Under the pieces are notes generated by a model. It saw nothing but the letters and a program-made list of their open reading frames with translations. It was not told the origin of the DNA and did not search any database. Of a stretch of DNA of 32,629 nt, positions 19,846 through 29,098 are shown one piece after another; position 1 is the first letter of the stretch, and the number at the start of each line of letters is the position of its first letter. Origin of the DNA: Bacteroidales bacterium (lineage in GTDB: Bacteria; Bacteroidota; Bacteroidia; Bacteroidales; JAADGE01); the NCBI GenBank assembly GCA_029932445.1, contig JAOZQB010000003.1, positions 1 to 32,629 on the forward strand, given 5' to 3'. Position numbers and translations under genes: made by a program.

Positions 19846-21537
19846 TTAACCGACGGTGTCATTTTTTATGCCGAAGTCCGGATCTAATGTTCTGTTAACA
19901 AACCATAGAGCAATAAAACTTGGAATTGTACATATAATGACATAAATAAAAAAATGTTGATAACCCAATAATTCTTGAATATAACCGCTCATCATTCCGG
20001 GGATCATCATTCCCAAAGCCATAAATCCGGTAGCAATAGCAAAATGAGCTGTTTTGTATTTACTTTTACTTGCCAAATAAATCATATACAGCATATATCC
20101 GGTAAAACCGAATCCGTATCCGAATTGCTCAACAGCAATCATAAGATTAATCGTTACTCTATTCTCAGGTAAGACATAAGACATAAATATATAGACGATA
20201 TTCGGTAAATTTATAGCAATAGCCATCCACCAAATCCATTTTTTTAAACCGTGTCTTGCAGCCAGAATACCGCCCAAAATACCGCCGATCAGTAATGAAA
20301 TAATACCTACTGTGCCGTATGCAAATCCTTTTTCAGTCAAGGACATTGCAAGTCCGCCGTTCTCACGAGAGTCTAATAAGAAGGGTGATGCCATTTTTGT
20401 TAATTGAGATTCTGAAAATCTGTACAGCAATAAAAACGCTATTGCAGGGACAATGCCTTTAATCTTAAAAAATGATGCTAAAACTTCCCAATAAGCTCCT
20501 TTTTTTTCTTTTTTAGAAGAGGTATCAGAGGCAGGATACGGTAATATAAGTTTATGATATAATGCTAATAATAAAAATAAAACAGCTAATGCTCCTATTG
20601 ATATTGACCAAGCCAAAGGAACATTCCCGGCTTTGGCATCATATCTTGCTTCTGTTTTTTCTTTCAGATTATGTTTTACTTTAATGGTTGTTACTTGCAG
20701 TTTATTCCAGTTATTTTTGTCAAATTCAAACACACTTTTACCTGATAAATAGATATCTTTACTTCCGCTTTTTTGTCCGAAAGTCATTTTTACGGTTTCA
20801 TCATCTGCAGGCGGAGCTGTTAAGGCAAACCAAATGTTTACGGAATCTAAACCTGTTTCTCTGTTATATAAAGGCACTTTAATATTTTCAGGAAAGACTT
20901 TTATTTCAGGTTCTTTTTCAGATAAGTTTGAAATATTATTTTTATATTTTTCAATTTGTTCAGTTACGGCATCTTCATTAATCTTTGTCTCGGAAACAGC
21001 TTCAATTGTCAGCTTTTTCGATTCTAAACCCGTATTGTCCAAAATTAATCCCGTAATAATTACTAATAATCCAAGACCGACAATCATTGCGAGTCTGTAG
21101 AAAGTACTTCTGATTCCGGTAAAAAAAGCTTGTTTGTTTTCTGTGAGAGCTAACATATAAAAACCGTCAGCAGCAATATCATGCGTAGATGAAGTAAAAG
21201 CCATTAACCATAGAAATATCAATGTAATCGGAAACCACCAAGGTAAATGTAAAGCCAGCGAAACTCCGGCAAAAGATACCGCAAGTATTATTTGCATTAT
21301 GATAATCCATTTTCGCCTTGTTGAATAGATATCAACAAAGGGACTCCATAAGGGTTTTATAACCCAAGGTAAATATATTATTGATGTCCAGAATGCCAAT
21401 GAGGAATTTGATACTCCGAGTGTTTTATACATGTCACTTGCAACAAACATTACGATAATATAAGGTATTCCTTCTGCAAAATATAAAGAAGGAATCCATG
21501 TCCAAGGGTTACGATTTGTTTTTTTCTTATCATTCAT
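19846..21537 (-). CDS. MFS transporter, AmpG-like (peptidoglycan-recycling permease-type), with a large soluble insertion
   Basis: PWTWIPSLYFAEGIPYIIVMFVASDMYKTLGVSNSSLAFWTSIIYLPWVIKPLWSPFVDIYSTRRKWI; SSTHDIAADGFYMLAL; many hydrophobic TM segments. Confidence 0.87.
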   Translation of the reverse strand: MNDKKKTNRNPWTWIPSLYFAEGIPYIIVMFVASDMYKTLGVSNSSLAFWTSIIYLPWVIKPLWSPFVDIYSTRRKWIIIMQIILAVSFAGVSLALHLPWWFPITLIFLWLMAFTSSTHDIAADGFYMLALTENKQAFFTGIRSTFYRLAMIVGLGLLVIITGLILDNTGLESKKLTIEAVSETKINEDAVTEQIEKYKNNISNLSEKEPEIKVFPENIKVPLYNRETGLDSVNIWFALTAPPADDETVKMTFGQKSGSKDIYLSGKSVFEFDKNNWNKLQVTTIKVKHNLKEKTEARYDAKAGNVPLAWSISIGALAVLFLLLALYHKLILPYPASDTSSKKEKKGAYWEVLASFFKIKGIVPAIAFLLLYRFSESQLTKMASPFLLDSRENGGLAMSLTEKGFAYGTVGIISLLIGGILGGILAARHGLKKWIWWMAIAINLPNIVYIFMSYVLPENRVTINLMIAVEQFGYGFGFTGYMLYMIYLASKSKYKTAHFAIATGFMALGMMIPGMMSGYIQELLGYQHFFIYVIICTIPSFIALWFVNRTLDPDFGIKNDTVG

Positions 21538-22465
21538 AAATGCCGGTATTTTTAATTTTTAACTCATATCTCCAAAACACTCTTTCTACAAAAGCATCTG
21601 CATAGTGTGAGTAAAAGGAAATGGGACCTACCCACGGTATTGTAGAGTATTTGAATCCGTGTTCTTTCATATCTTGCAAACATAAATATAATAATATACT
21701 TCCTATTCCTTTTCCTCTTAAATCCGGATGTGTCCCCATAGGTCCGAACCAAGCCGTTCCGATATTATTTCCGTTATATGCTGAAAATGCTTTTATTTTT
21801 CCTTTGTAACGTGCAATAAATACAGCTTTAGGTTTTGATTTTAAGGCAGTTTCAACTTCATGAACCCATAATTTCCATTCATCAGCAACAAATTCTGACA
21901 GTTTTTGTTTATCTTTATCTTCTGCACGTGTTATTTGTATCCCTGCTTCTTTTAATTCCGTAATTTTATCAGAAACATCCCAATTTTTATTATTTAAATC
22001 AACTTTTAAATTGCATGTTTCGTCGAATTTTTTAAAACCCAGCTTTTCAAAAAAACATAATGCAGGAGTATATCTCGGATCAATCCCGGGCATAAAATAA
22101 TTAAGAGGGACATCATAAATTCTGACAATATCAACCTTTTCTTTCTTGAAATATTTAAAAACTTGATTATAGAGTTTTGTTCCGATACCGCACCTTCTGT
22201 ATGCTTTGTCAACAGCAAACAATTTTATATAGCCGTATCTTTGTTTGTTTATATCTCTTAATACAGCTTGAACAAAACCTAAAATTTTATTATTTTGTTC
22301 TGCAATATGAATATTATTAATATCAAAATACGGGTCTTCATAAATTTTCTCTTTTAAAATTCCACTGCTGACAGTGTCAAATTCTAAATTTTTATTTAAA
22401 AAACTTAAAACTTGTGAGAAATCACTGTCTTTAAAAATTCTGAGTTTAATATTATTTTTTTCCAT
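21530..22465 (-). CDS. GNAT family N-acetyltransferase, apparently two GNAT-like domains
   Basis: N-half FAVDKAYRRCGIGTKLYNQVF and C-half GTHPDLRGKGIGSILLYLCLQDM, both R/QxxGxG/A acetyl-CoA motifs. Overlaps the downstream MFS start by 8 nt. Confidence 0.85.
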   Translation of the reverse strand: MEKNNIKLRIFKDSDFSQVLSFLNKNLEFDTVSSGILKEKIYEDPYFDINNIHIAEQNNKILGFVQAVLRDINKQRYGYIKLFAVDKAYRRCGIGTKLYNQVFKYFKKEKVDIVRIYDVPLNYFMPGIDPRYTPALCFFEKLGFKKFDETCNLKVDLNNKNWDVSDKITELKEAGIQITRAEDKDKQKLSEFVADEWKLWVHEVETALKSKPKAVFIARYKGKIKAFSAYNGNNIGTAWFGPMGTHPDLRGKGIGSILLYLCLQDMKEHGFKYSTIPWVGPISFYSHYADAFVERVFWRYELKIKNTGIYE

Positions 22466-22497
22466 ATACTCGAAAACTGCTTTTACAAAAACAATTA

Positions 22498-23964
22498 TTA
22501 TTTTGAGTTCTTCTTTAATAAATTTTGTCTTGCTGACAATTCAGACGTTCTGATTTTATCTTTATACATATTGTATTCATTTTGTTTTTTTATGTCAAGG
22601 TCAGAATCTGAATTGTTGTCCCATCTTCTGTATAAATACAAGACATCATATATTCTTCCGATTTTATATGTTCTTGATATATTCAGAGAGACAGCATAAT
22701 TTTCACCGTAACTTGTGTTCGGGAACTTAATTTTGCGTAAAACAGGCGTGTAGAATGCTCTGGGAGCACCTATTCCATTAATTCTCAGGGCATTATTTCT
22801 GCCGTTTTCATCTGTCCATTCCTTGTGGTCAATTACACCGGGAGGGATTTCATTAAGATTAAAGTCCGTCAGTTGATAAGTCCCGATTAACATTGCACAT
22901 TTTTGTTCATAAAAGCCGTTAATAATCTTTTGTACGGTATTGTAATCACTATAAATATCATCACTGTCTAATTGAATTGCAAATTGTCCGCAGTTTTTGT
23001 GATGAATCCCAATATTCCAGCAGCCGCCTATTCCCAAATCTTTGCGTTCAGGGATGATATGAATGATTTTGTTATCATTTTCTGCGAGATTTTGTACAAT
23101 TTCTGTAGTTTTATCTGTTGAGTGATTATCAACAATGATGATATTAAATTTGAATCTTGTTTTTTGTAACAAAACAGATTTAATTGCACTTGCAATTGTT
23201 TTTTCTCTGTTTTTAACCGGAATAATTACAGATGCTTCATATTTAAAATTGTTTTTTGAGAAATAGATTTTTTTATACTCGCTCGGTTTAAGATAAGCAT
23301 TAATGTCTTTGAGATGGATTGTTACAGCTTTTTCCATTTCAATTTGAATTTGTCTGTTTTCATCATTGAGATAATCAAAACTGCTTTTTTTCGGTTTTTT
23401 GATATCATTTGCTTCAACCGAATAAAGATACTCAGGAATGTGAGTAATTTTACTATGCTGAGAGATTTTTAACCGTAAAAGATAAAGTGCCGCAAATTTA
23501 AGCTTTTCATTAATATTTTCAGCGGCTGTATTAAATACCGAACTTTTATAGAATTGCAGTGTACCGAAATCAAAATCATCTCGTAAACTGCCCTTTTGAT
23601 AATCAATAACAGGGTGATTTATTTGATCTCCGTTTTTTTTAATTTGATAATCTGAATAGAGCATTCCGGCATTTAAGTCTTCAGCAATATCGATGAATCG
23701 TTTAAGTGAGAAATCTCGTAATTCGACATTCATTTTTTCGGATAAAAACAAAGCATATTCATCTGTCATGTTTTCGGCATATATTTTTATTGCCTCAGAA
23801 GATAAAACATTATCGATATTTAAGATTTCGTATTTATTGTGCTTTGTAATTTCGGCAGATTCAGGATTTACAATAAATATTTTATTGATAAGATCAGATT
23901 TTTGTAATGATTTAATAAATTGCTCATCAGTATTGAATAAAATAAAAGCAGTTATTTTTTTCAT
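22498..23964 (-). CDS. Glycosyltransferase family 2 protein, paralogue of 18194..19753
   Basis: YEASVIIPVKNREKTIASAIKSVLLQKTRFKFNIIIVDNHSTDKT...QLDSDDIYSDYNTV; shares HKEWTDENGRNNALRINGIGAPR. Start revised from 24030 to the ATG at 23964 because the extra N-terminus (VFPAYRQAGHV) is encoded by a palindromic repeat. Confidence 0.87.
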   Translation of the reverse strand: MKKITAFILFNTDEQFIKSLQKSDLINKIFIVNPESAEITKHNKYEILNIDNVLSSEAIKIYAENMTDEYALFLSEKMNVELRDFSLKRFIDIAEDLNAGMLYSDYQIKKNGDQINHPVIDYQKGSLRDDFDFGTLQFYKSSVFNTAAENINEKLKFAALYLLRLKISQHSKITHIPEYLYSVEANDIKKPKKSSFDYLNDENRQIQIEMEKAVTIHLKDINAYLKPSEYKKIYFSKNNFKYEASVIIPVKNREKTIASAIKSVLLQKTRFKFNIIIVDNHSTDKTTEIVQNLAENDNKIIHIIPERKDLGIGGCWNIGIHHKNCGQFAIQLDSDDIYSDYNTVQKIINGFYEQKCAMLIGTYQLTDFNLNEIPPGVIDHKEWTDENGRNNALRINGIGAPRAFYTPVLRKIKFPNTSYGENYAVSLNISRTYKIGRIYDVLYLYRRWDNNSDSDLDIKKQNEYNMYKDKIRTSELSARQNLLKKNSK

Positions 23965-23990
23965 GTGTTTATTTTTATAATTTTCAAAGG

Positions 23991-24034
23991 TCACATGGCC
24001 TGCCTGCCGGTAGGCAGGGAACACCCGCATGTGA
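23991..24034. repeat. GC-rich REP-like palindromic element
   Basis: CCTGCCTGCCGGTAGGCAGG (23999-24018) is an 18/20 palindrome, bracketed by the perfect outer repeats TCACATG (23991-23997) and CATGTGA (24028-24034), inside an AT-rich intergenic region. Confidence 0.7.
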
Positions 24035-24129
24035 ACTTTATTTAATATATTTATTTATGAAACTGCATTAGTCATTCACTTGTGTGTTAAGCCTTTATAC
24101 CTGGTGTTTCACATTAACATATTTATTCA

Positions 24130-24168
24130 AATTCGGCTGTTTGGAAATTGAGTTCAAACAGCCGAATT
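24130..24168 (-). terminator. Terminator-like hairpin downstream of susD
   Basis: Perfect 14-bp inverted repeat AATTCGGCTGTTTG / CAAACAGCCGAATT with 11-nt loop, just after the susD stop (24183) on the - strand. Confidence 0.75.
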
Positions 24169-24182
24169 CGAATTAAAGGTTT

Positions 24183-25679
24183 TTAAAAATTATGATTTAA
24201 TGTAGCCCACCAAACTTTTGTATATAAATTGTCTGGTCCTTGAATTTCTACTGCAGCATTATAGTTAACCGAATTAAACTCCGGTTCGTTATCCGGATAC
24301 GGGAATCTGCCGGGAACCGTTTCAGGATCAACGGTTACAAGTGTTGTGTCAACAATTATTATTCCGTTGAGCTCCATATCCCATTTTTGTAATGTCGGGA
24401 AACTTGTTCTTCTGTATTCGGCAAATGCTTCAAATCCGTTTAAATACAAAGCAATCCATTTTTGAGTAATGAGTTGTTCCAATGTTCCGTCAAATGCTGC
24501 ATCTCCTGCTAAATAGTTTGTAATTTCCGTATCCGGAATATTATTATATTGCATGCTTGCTGTAACTCCGTCATTATAAAACTGTTCAGCTTCTGCCGGT
24601 GAGCTTCCCCAGCTTCGTAATGCGGCTTCGGTTTTTAAGAAACAAACTTCTGAATAACTCAACAGTTGATTTGGGGCATTAATATCAGCAACAAAACTTA
24701 AACCCGGATATGAAGTGTTCATATAGTTATAACCGAACGCAACGACTTCTTCGACATTTAATAAATTCGGCATTCCGATTATTGTATCAGTATTAACTGT
24801 CGTGGGTTGTGCATAAATCGGTAAACGGGGATCATTTAAATCTTGTAATTTTGTAACCATAAATTCACTAACCTGACCTATTGCTGTCTCATAGTTTTCA
24901 AAGTAATCAAACCAGGGATTTCTGTCGTCTAAAGAAGAAGGATAATAAAAATTTGCAGATTCATTATTATTTGAAATAAAATTATCTTCATTCATTAATT
25001 CAGTAACAATTGATTGATTTCCGCTTCTGATTGCAAGTCTTAATCTTAACGAATTTGCAAATTTTACCCATTTATCAAGATCTCCGTGAAAAAGAATATC
25101 TGCATCTTCCGAAAAAGACTGTTTGTCATAATCAATAGCAGCAACTGCTTCACCCAATTCATTTAGCATATCGGAATAAATATCTTCTTGATTATCATAA
25201 ACCGGTTTTAAAATGTTCGAATTAAGAGCTTCCGAGTACGGAACATTTCCCCATAAATCGGTTATTTTATGGAAAGTATACACCTTCCATATTCTGGCTA
25301 AGGAATATTTATTGACAGCTTCCGGATCATCTTTTGTTAAAATTAACAATTCGTTGGTATTTAAAAGAATCTTTGTATAAAATGATTCCCATAAACCTTT
25401 AATTTTTTGTTGAGTTAAATAAAGATAAGGCGGCATTGTACTGTTTCCGAATGATTTAGAGGCATACATAATCCATTGACTCAAAAAACTTTTATTTACG
25501 GTAAACATATCATATTCTCCTCCGCCTTCTTTCAGAATATATGTAAATAAATATTCCGGGTTTGTTTGCGTCGGATTATTCGGATTTGTATTTATGTCTT
25601 CAAAATTTTTTCTGCAAGAACTAATCGTCAAAAGAATTGCTCCGACAGCTATCATGTATTTTATATTTTTAAGTTTCAT
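24183..25679 (-). CDS. SusD/RagB-family nutrient-binding outer membrane lipoprotein
   Basis: Lipoprotein signal LLTISSCRKNFEDINTNPNNPTQTNPEYLFTYIL; ARIWKVYTFHKITDLWGNVPYSEAL; directly downstream of SusC. Confidence 0.93.
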   Translation of the reverse strand: MKLKNIKYMIAVGAILLTISSCRKNFEDINTNPNNPTQTNPEYLFTYILKEGGGEYDMFTVNKSFLSQWIMYASKSFGNSTMPPYLYLTQQKIKGLWESFYTKILLNTNELLILTKDDPEAVNKYSLARIWKVYTFHKITDLWGNVPYSEALNSNILKPVYDNQEDIYSDMLNELGEAVAAIDYDKQSFSEDADILFHGDLDKWVKFANSLRLRLAIRSGNQSIVTELMNEDNFISNNNESANFYYPSSLDDRNPWFDYFENYETAIGQVSEFMVTKLQDLNDPRLPIYAQPTTVNTDTIIGMPNLLNVEEVVAFGYNYMNTSYPGLSFVADINAPNQLLSYSEVCFLKTEAALRSWGSSPAEAEQFYNDGVTASMQYNNIPDTEITNYLAGDAAFDGTLEQLITQKWIALYLNGFEAFAEYRRTSFPTLQKWDMELNGIIIVDTTLVTVDPETVPGRFPYPDNEPEFNSVNYNAAVEIQGPDNLYTKVWWATLNHNF

Positions 25680-25698
25680 ATAATATCGGATTTAAATG

Positions 25699-28600
25699 TT
25701 AAAAATTGAATCTTAATGAAAAACCTATATTTCTTGCAGTAGGCATTGCAGCATATTCTTGTCCGAGACCGTTATTTTGATTGGTAAAAGACGATTCGGG
25801 ATCAATATTAGGAACACCGCTGTATATCAGCCAAAGATTTCTGCCGGTAAGGGAGAAACTCGCACTATTTATTTTTATTTTTTTCAGGAACGATTTAGGA
25901 ATATTAACTCCGATAATCATTTCTCTCAGTTTTATATAACTTGCATCATAAATACTTAATTCGGTGATACCGTTCCATTTTCCCTGATGCCAATATACTT
26001 GAGGATCGAGACCTCTGTTGTTGGGAGTTCCGTCAGGAAAGACACCTTCGGGAACATAACCTACAGGTGTGCCGTCTGCTTTCATTCCGTTTAATTGTTC
26101 TTCTTCAGTTGCAGCATACCACGATTCTCTTCCTTCAAGAGTATTAACAAATTGACCGTTGTCATTACCGTATCGGTTGGTTTTGGAATATATATCGCCG
26201 CCCATTTGTACTCCGACGGTAAAACTTAAATAAAAAGCTTTATATTTAATTGAATTCACAATACCGCCTATCCAATCGGGATTAATATTTCCGAGTACTT
26301 TGGTATCTGTTCCGCTTGAAATATATAAACCTGTTGAAGGATCAATTAAATGTTTTCCGGAAACGGAATCTGTTAAAATATAAGTACCGACAATATTTCC
26401 GTACGGATCACCCGGACGAGCTTCAATTATGATTTGGCTTGTGCTTGTTATAGGGTATGTATTAATATCTTCAGCAAGGCTTATTACCTTTGATTTGTTT
26501 TTCGCGAAATTGATATTTATATCCCAACTAAAATCTTTATTCTTAATCGGTTGAATTGTTAAAAGTAATTCAATCCCTTTGTTTTGAATTTCTCCGGCAT
26601 TAATGACTGCTTTATTATAACCGGTTGCTTTAGAAATTTCTGTACTAAGAATTTGGTTTACAGATATACCTTTATAGATTGATACGTCTATACCAACTTT
26701 ATTTTGAAAAAATCTTAAATCAGACCCTGCTTCCCAAGATCTTGTTATTTCAGGTTTTAAATCATATAAGGGTTTGATATTGTTTAAATGGTTTACCGGT
26801 AATTCTCCGAAACTTCCGGATAAATAAACCGGTTCAAGCATATAAGGATCAGCATCGTTACCTACTTTAGCCCACGAAAGTCTTACTTTTCCAAAAGAAA
26901 TAATTTTTGAGTTAAGTTTTAATGCTTCAGAAAATATAAAACCGGTACTTATTGCCTGATAAAAATAAGAGTTATTAATTGACGGTAAACTTGATGACCA
27001 GTCATTCCTTGCATTGATGTCTATGTAAAGGTATGATTTATAGGCGATTTGAGAAAACCCATACAAAGAATTAATCGTTTTTCTTATCACAGTTGTTCCC
27101 GTTGAATTATCAAGTTTATTTGTATAATTATTTAATGAGAAAAAATTAGGAACGGCAAAACCTTTAATTGCAGAAGAACTTATATCAATTTTACTTGCTG
27201 AGTTATTTCCTCCGAAACTTAATGAGAAATCAATTTTTCCGAATGTTTTTTTACCTGTTAATAAGAAATCACTATTCATTGACCTGTAACCGATCCATGT
27301 TTCAGAATATTCACCATTCGGAGCACGCATTGAATAAGATGCAATTCTCCGAAATCTTCTGTCAGTATGAAAATCGGTACCTGTCCTCAACATAAGACTC
27401 AACCAGTCCGTAATTTGAAAGTCTGATTTTACTGTTCCCAGTATTCTGTCTCTTGTATCATTATTTGTATTTTCATAGGATTCCCAATAGGGGTTTGTGT
27501 GCCAACTGTCAGATTTGTAATAGTTCTGTTCATAACCGTAAGCGTCTTTATAATCGTCTCTTAATTTATTAATGTCGATATTTCTGGGCATCCAAATAAA
27601 TGTTCTGGCACCGCTTCTGGAATCTCCTTGTCCGGGTCGATTAAAAGCATCATTTCTGTCATAGTTTACTTTGGCATCGATATTTATTTTTTTGGTCAGT
27701 TTTGAAGTTCCTCTTAAGGTTATTGAGTTTTTCTTATACCAACTGTTTGGTCTTAATCCTTTGTTATAAAGGTTTGTATATGACATTCTGAATGTTGCTT
27801 TTTCTGAACCGCTGTTTATTGCAAAAGAGTTTACGGAGGTTATTCCGCGTTCATAATAATTTTTTACATTATCGGGGTGCGGTTCATAAGGTCGAATTTC
27901 TCCGTTCCAATTCAGAATTAAACGTCCGTCCATTTTCGGTCCCCAGCTCTGGTATGAATTCGGTGAATATTCTATTGTGTCCCAACCCGGATACATTAAT
28001 CTTTGTATCGAATCTAATGCAATTCTCGGAATATATCCGTTACCGCCTAAGCCGTATTCATTTTGATAATCAGCTTGAATGTCAGCAATGTCAACAGTTG
28101 TTGACATGTTTACGGATACTCCGATTCCTTTTTTAACGGTTCCTTTTTTTGTCGTAATCATAATGACGCCGTTGGCAGCTTTTGAACCATATAAAGCAGC
28201 TGCATTAGGGCCTTTTAAAACGGTAATACTTTCAATGTCATCCGGATTTAAATCTGAAATACCGTCACCGTAATCATGTCCGCCTAACCAGCCGGCAGAT
28301 TGATAGTTTGTGTTGTCAATCGGTATTCCGTCAACAACAATAAGCGCTTGATTGTTTCCGCTTATAGATGAATTTCCTCTTATTACGACTCGTGACGAAC
28401 CTCCGGCACCACCTGCAGTTTTAGATATTTGAACACCTGCAATTTTCCCTGAGATTGAGTTTAAGATATTAGTTTCGCGTGCTTCGGTTAAATCATTACC
28501 TCCGATTTCAGAAGCAGAATATCCGAGTGCTTTTTTTTCTCTTTTAATTCCCAGTGCCGTAACAATGACCTCATCTAATTCGGCTGTTTCTGTTTTCAGT

Positions 28601-28884
28601 TCAACATTAATAACGGATTTGTCTCCGACATTAATTTCTTGCGTAACATAACCGAAATATGAAAAACTTAAAATAATATTGTTTCCCTCATTTACGGTTA
28701 AAGAATATTTCCCTTCAAAATCGGTCATAATTCCTTGTGCCGTTCCTTTCAGAATTACGCTGACTCCCGGTATTGCCGAATTTGAATCTGCATCAGTTAC
28801 TTGCCCGCTTATTGTTCTTTGTTGGGCATAGATATTTGATACTAAAGCGGTAAATAAAATTAGTATGAACAATTTTTTTTTCAT
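25699..28884 (-). CDS. SusC/RagA-family TonB-linked outer membrane protein
   Basis: Signal peptide, carboxypeptidase-like domain (ISGQVTDADSNSAIPGVSVILKGTAQGIMTDFEGKYSL), ELDEVIVTALGIKREKKALGYS, plug domain VIRGNSSISGNNQALIVVDGIPIDN, C-terminal ARNIGFSLRFNF. Confidence 0.96.
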   Translation of the reverse strand: MKKKLFILILFTALVSNIYAQQRTISGQVTDADSNSAIPGVSVILKGTAQGIMTDFEGKYSLTVNEGNNIILSFSYFGYVTQEINVGDKSVINVELKTETAELDEVIVTALGIKREKKALGYSASEIGGNDLTEARETNILNSISGKIAGVQISKTAGGAGGSSRVVIRGNSSISGNNQALIVVDGIPIDNTNYQSAGWLGGHDYGDGISDLNPDDIESITVLKGPNAAALYGSKAANGVIMITTKKGTVKKGIGVSVNMSTTVDIADIQADYQNEYGLGGNGYIPRIALDSIQRLMYPGWDTIEYSPNSYQSWGPKMDGRLILNWNGEIRPYEPHPDNVKNYYERGITSVNSFAINSGSEKATFRMSYTNLYNKGLRPNSWYKKNSITLRGTSKLTKKINIDAKVNYDRNDAFNRPGQGDSRSGARTFIWMPRNIDINKLRDDYKDAYGYEQNYYKSDSWHTNPYWESYENTNNDTRDRILGTVKSDFQITDWLSLMLRTGTDFHTDRRFRRIASYSMRAPNGEYSETWIGYRSMNSDFLLTGKKTFGKIDFSLSFGGNNSASKIDISSSAIKGFAVPNFFSLNNYTNKLDNSTGTTVIRKTINSLYGFSQIAYKSYLYIDINARNDWSSSLPSINNSYFYQAISTGFIFSEALKLNSKIISFGKVRLSWAKVGNDADPYMLEPVYLSGSFGELPVNHLNNIKPLYDLKPEITRSWEAGSDLRFFQNKVGIDVSIYKGISVNQILSTEISKATGYNKAVINAGEIQNKGIELLLTIQPIKNKDFSWDININFAKNKSKVISLAEDINTYPITSTSQIIIEARPGDPYGNIVGTYILTDSVSGKHLIDPSTGLYISSGTDTKVLGNINPDWIGGIVNSIKYKAFYLSFTVGVQMGGDIYSKTNRYGNDNGQFVNTLEGRESWYAATEEEQLNGMKADGTPVGYVPEGVFPDGTPNNRGLDPQVYWHQGKWNGITELSIYDASYIKLREMIIGVNIPKSFLKKIKINSASFSLTGRNLWLIYSGVPNIDPESSFTNQNNGLGQEYAAMPTARNIGFSLRFNF

Positions 28885-29030
28885 CTGTATATTTTATAAT
28901 TAATATTTAATTAGTCAGACAGAATTTTTAATAATCAAATTAATGTAATTAAAAAATTAGTCAATAAATGAATTTTCCATTAAAATTATAAAAAGAAATA
29001 TGTGTTGTTAATTTTGTTTTATTATAAAAA

Positions 29031-29078
29031 GTATCCGCTCAAAAAAGGATTATTAATAATCCTTTTTTGAGCGAATAC
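29031..29078 (-). terminator. Long palindromic terminator downstream of the T9SS protein gene
   Basis: 29037-29072 is a perfect 36-bp palindrome GCTCAAAAAAGGATTATTAATAATCCTTTTTTGAGC. Pairing extends to 29031-29078 with one mismatched pair. It lies 3' of the stop at 29099. Confidence 0.85.
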
Positions 29079-29098
29079 GATAATTAACGGTTATAAAT

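Noticed and set aside
23965-24030. N-terminal 22-aa extension (MRVFPAYRQAGHVTFENYKNKH) of the GT2 CDS in the ORF track
   Set aside because: Encoded by the palindromic repeat element; the ATG at 23964 (MKKITAFILF) is a better start.
27792-28136. 114-aa + strand ORF
   Set aside because: Antisense to the SusC plug/barrel coding region; no domain features.
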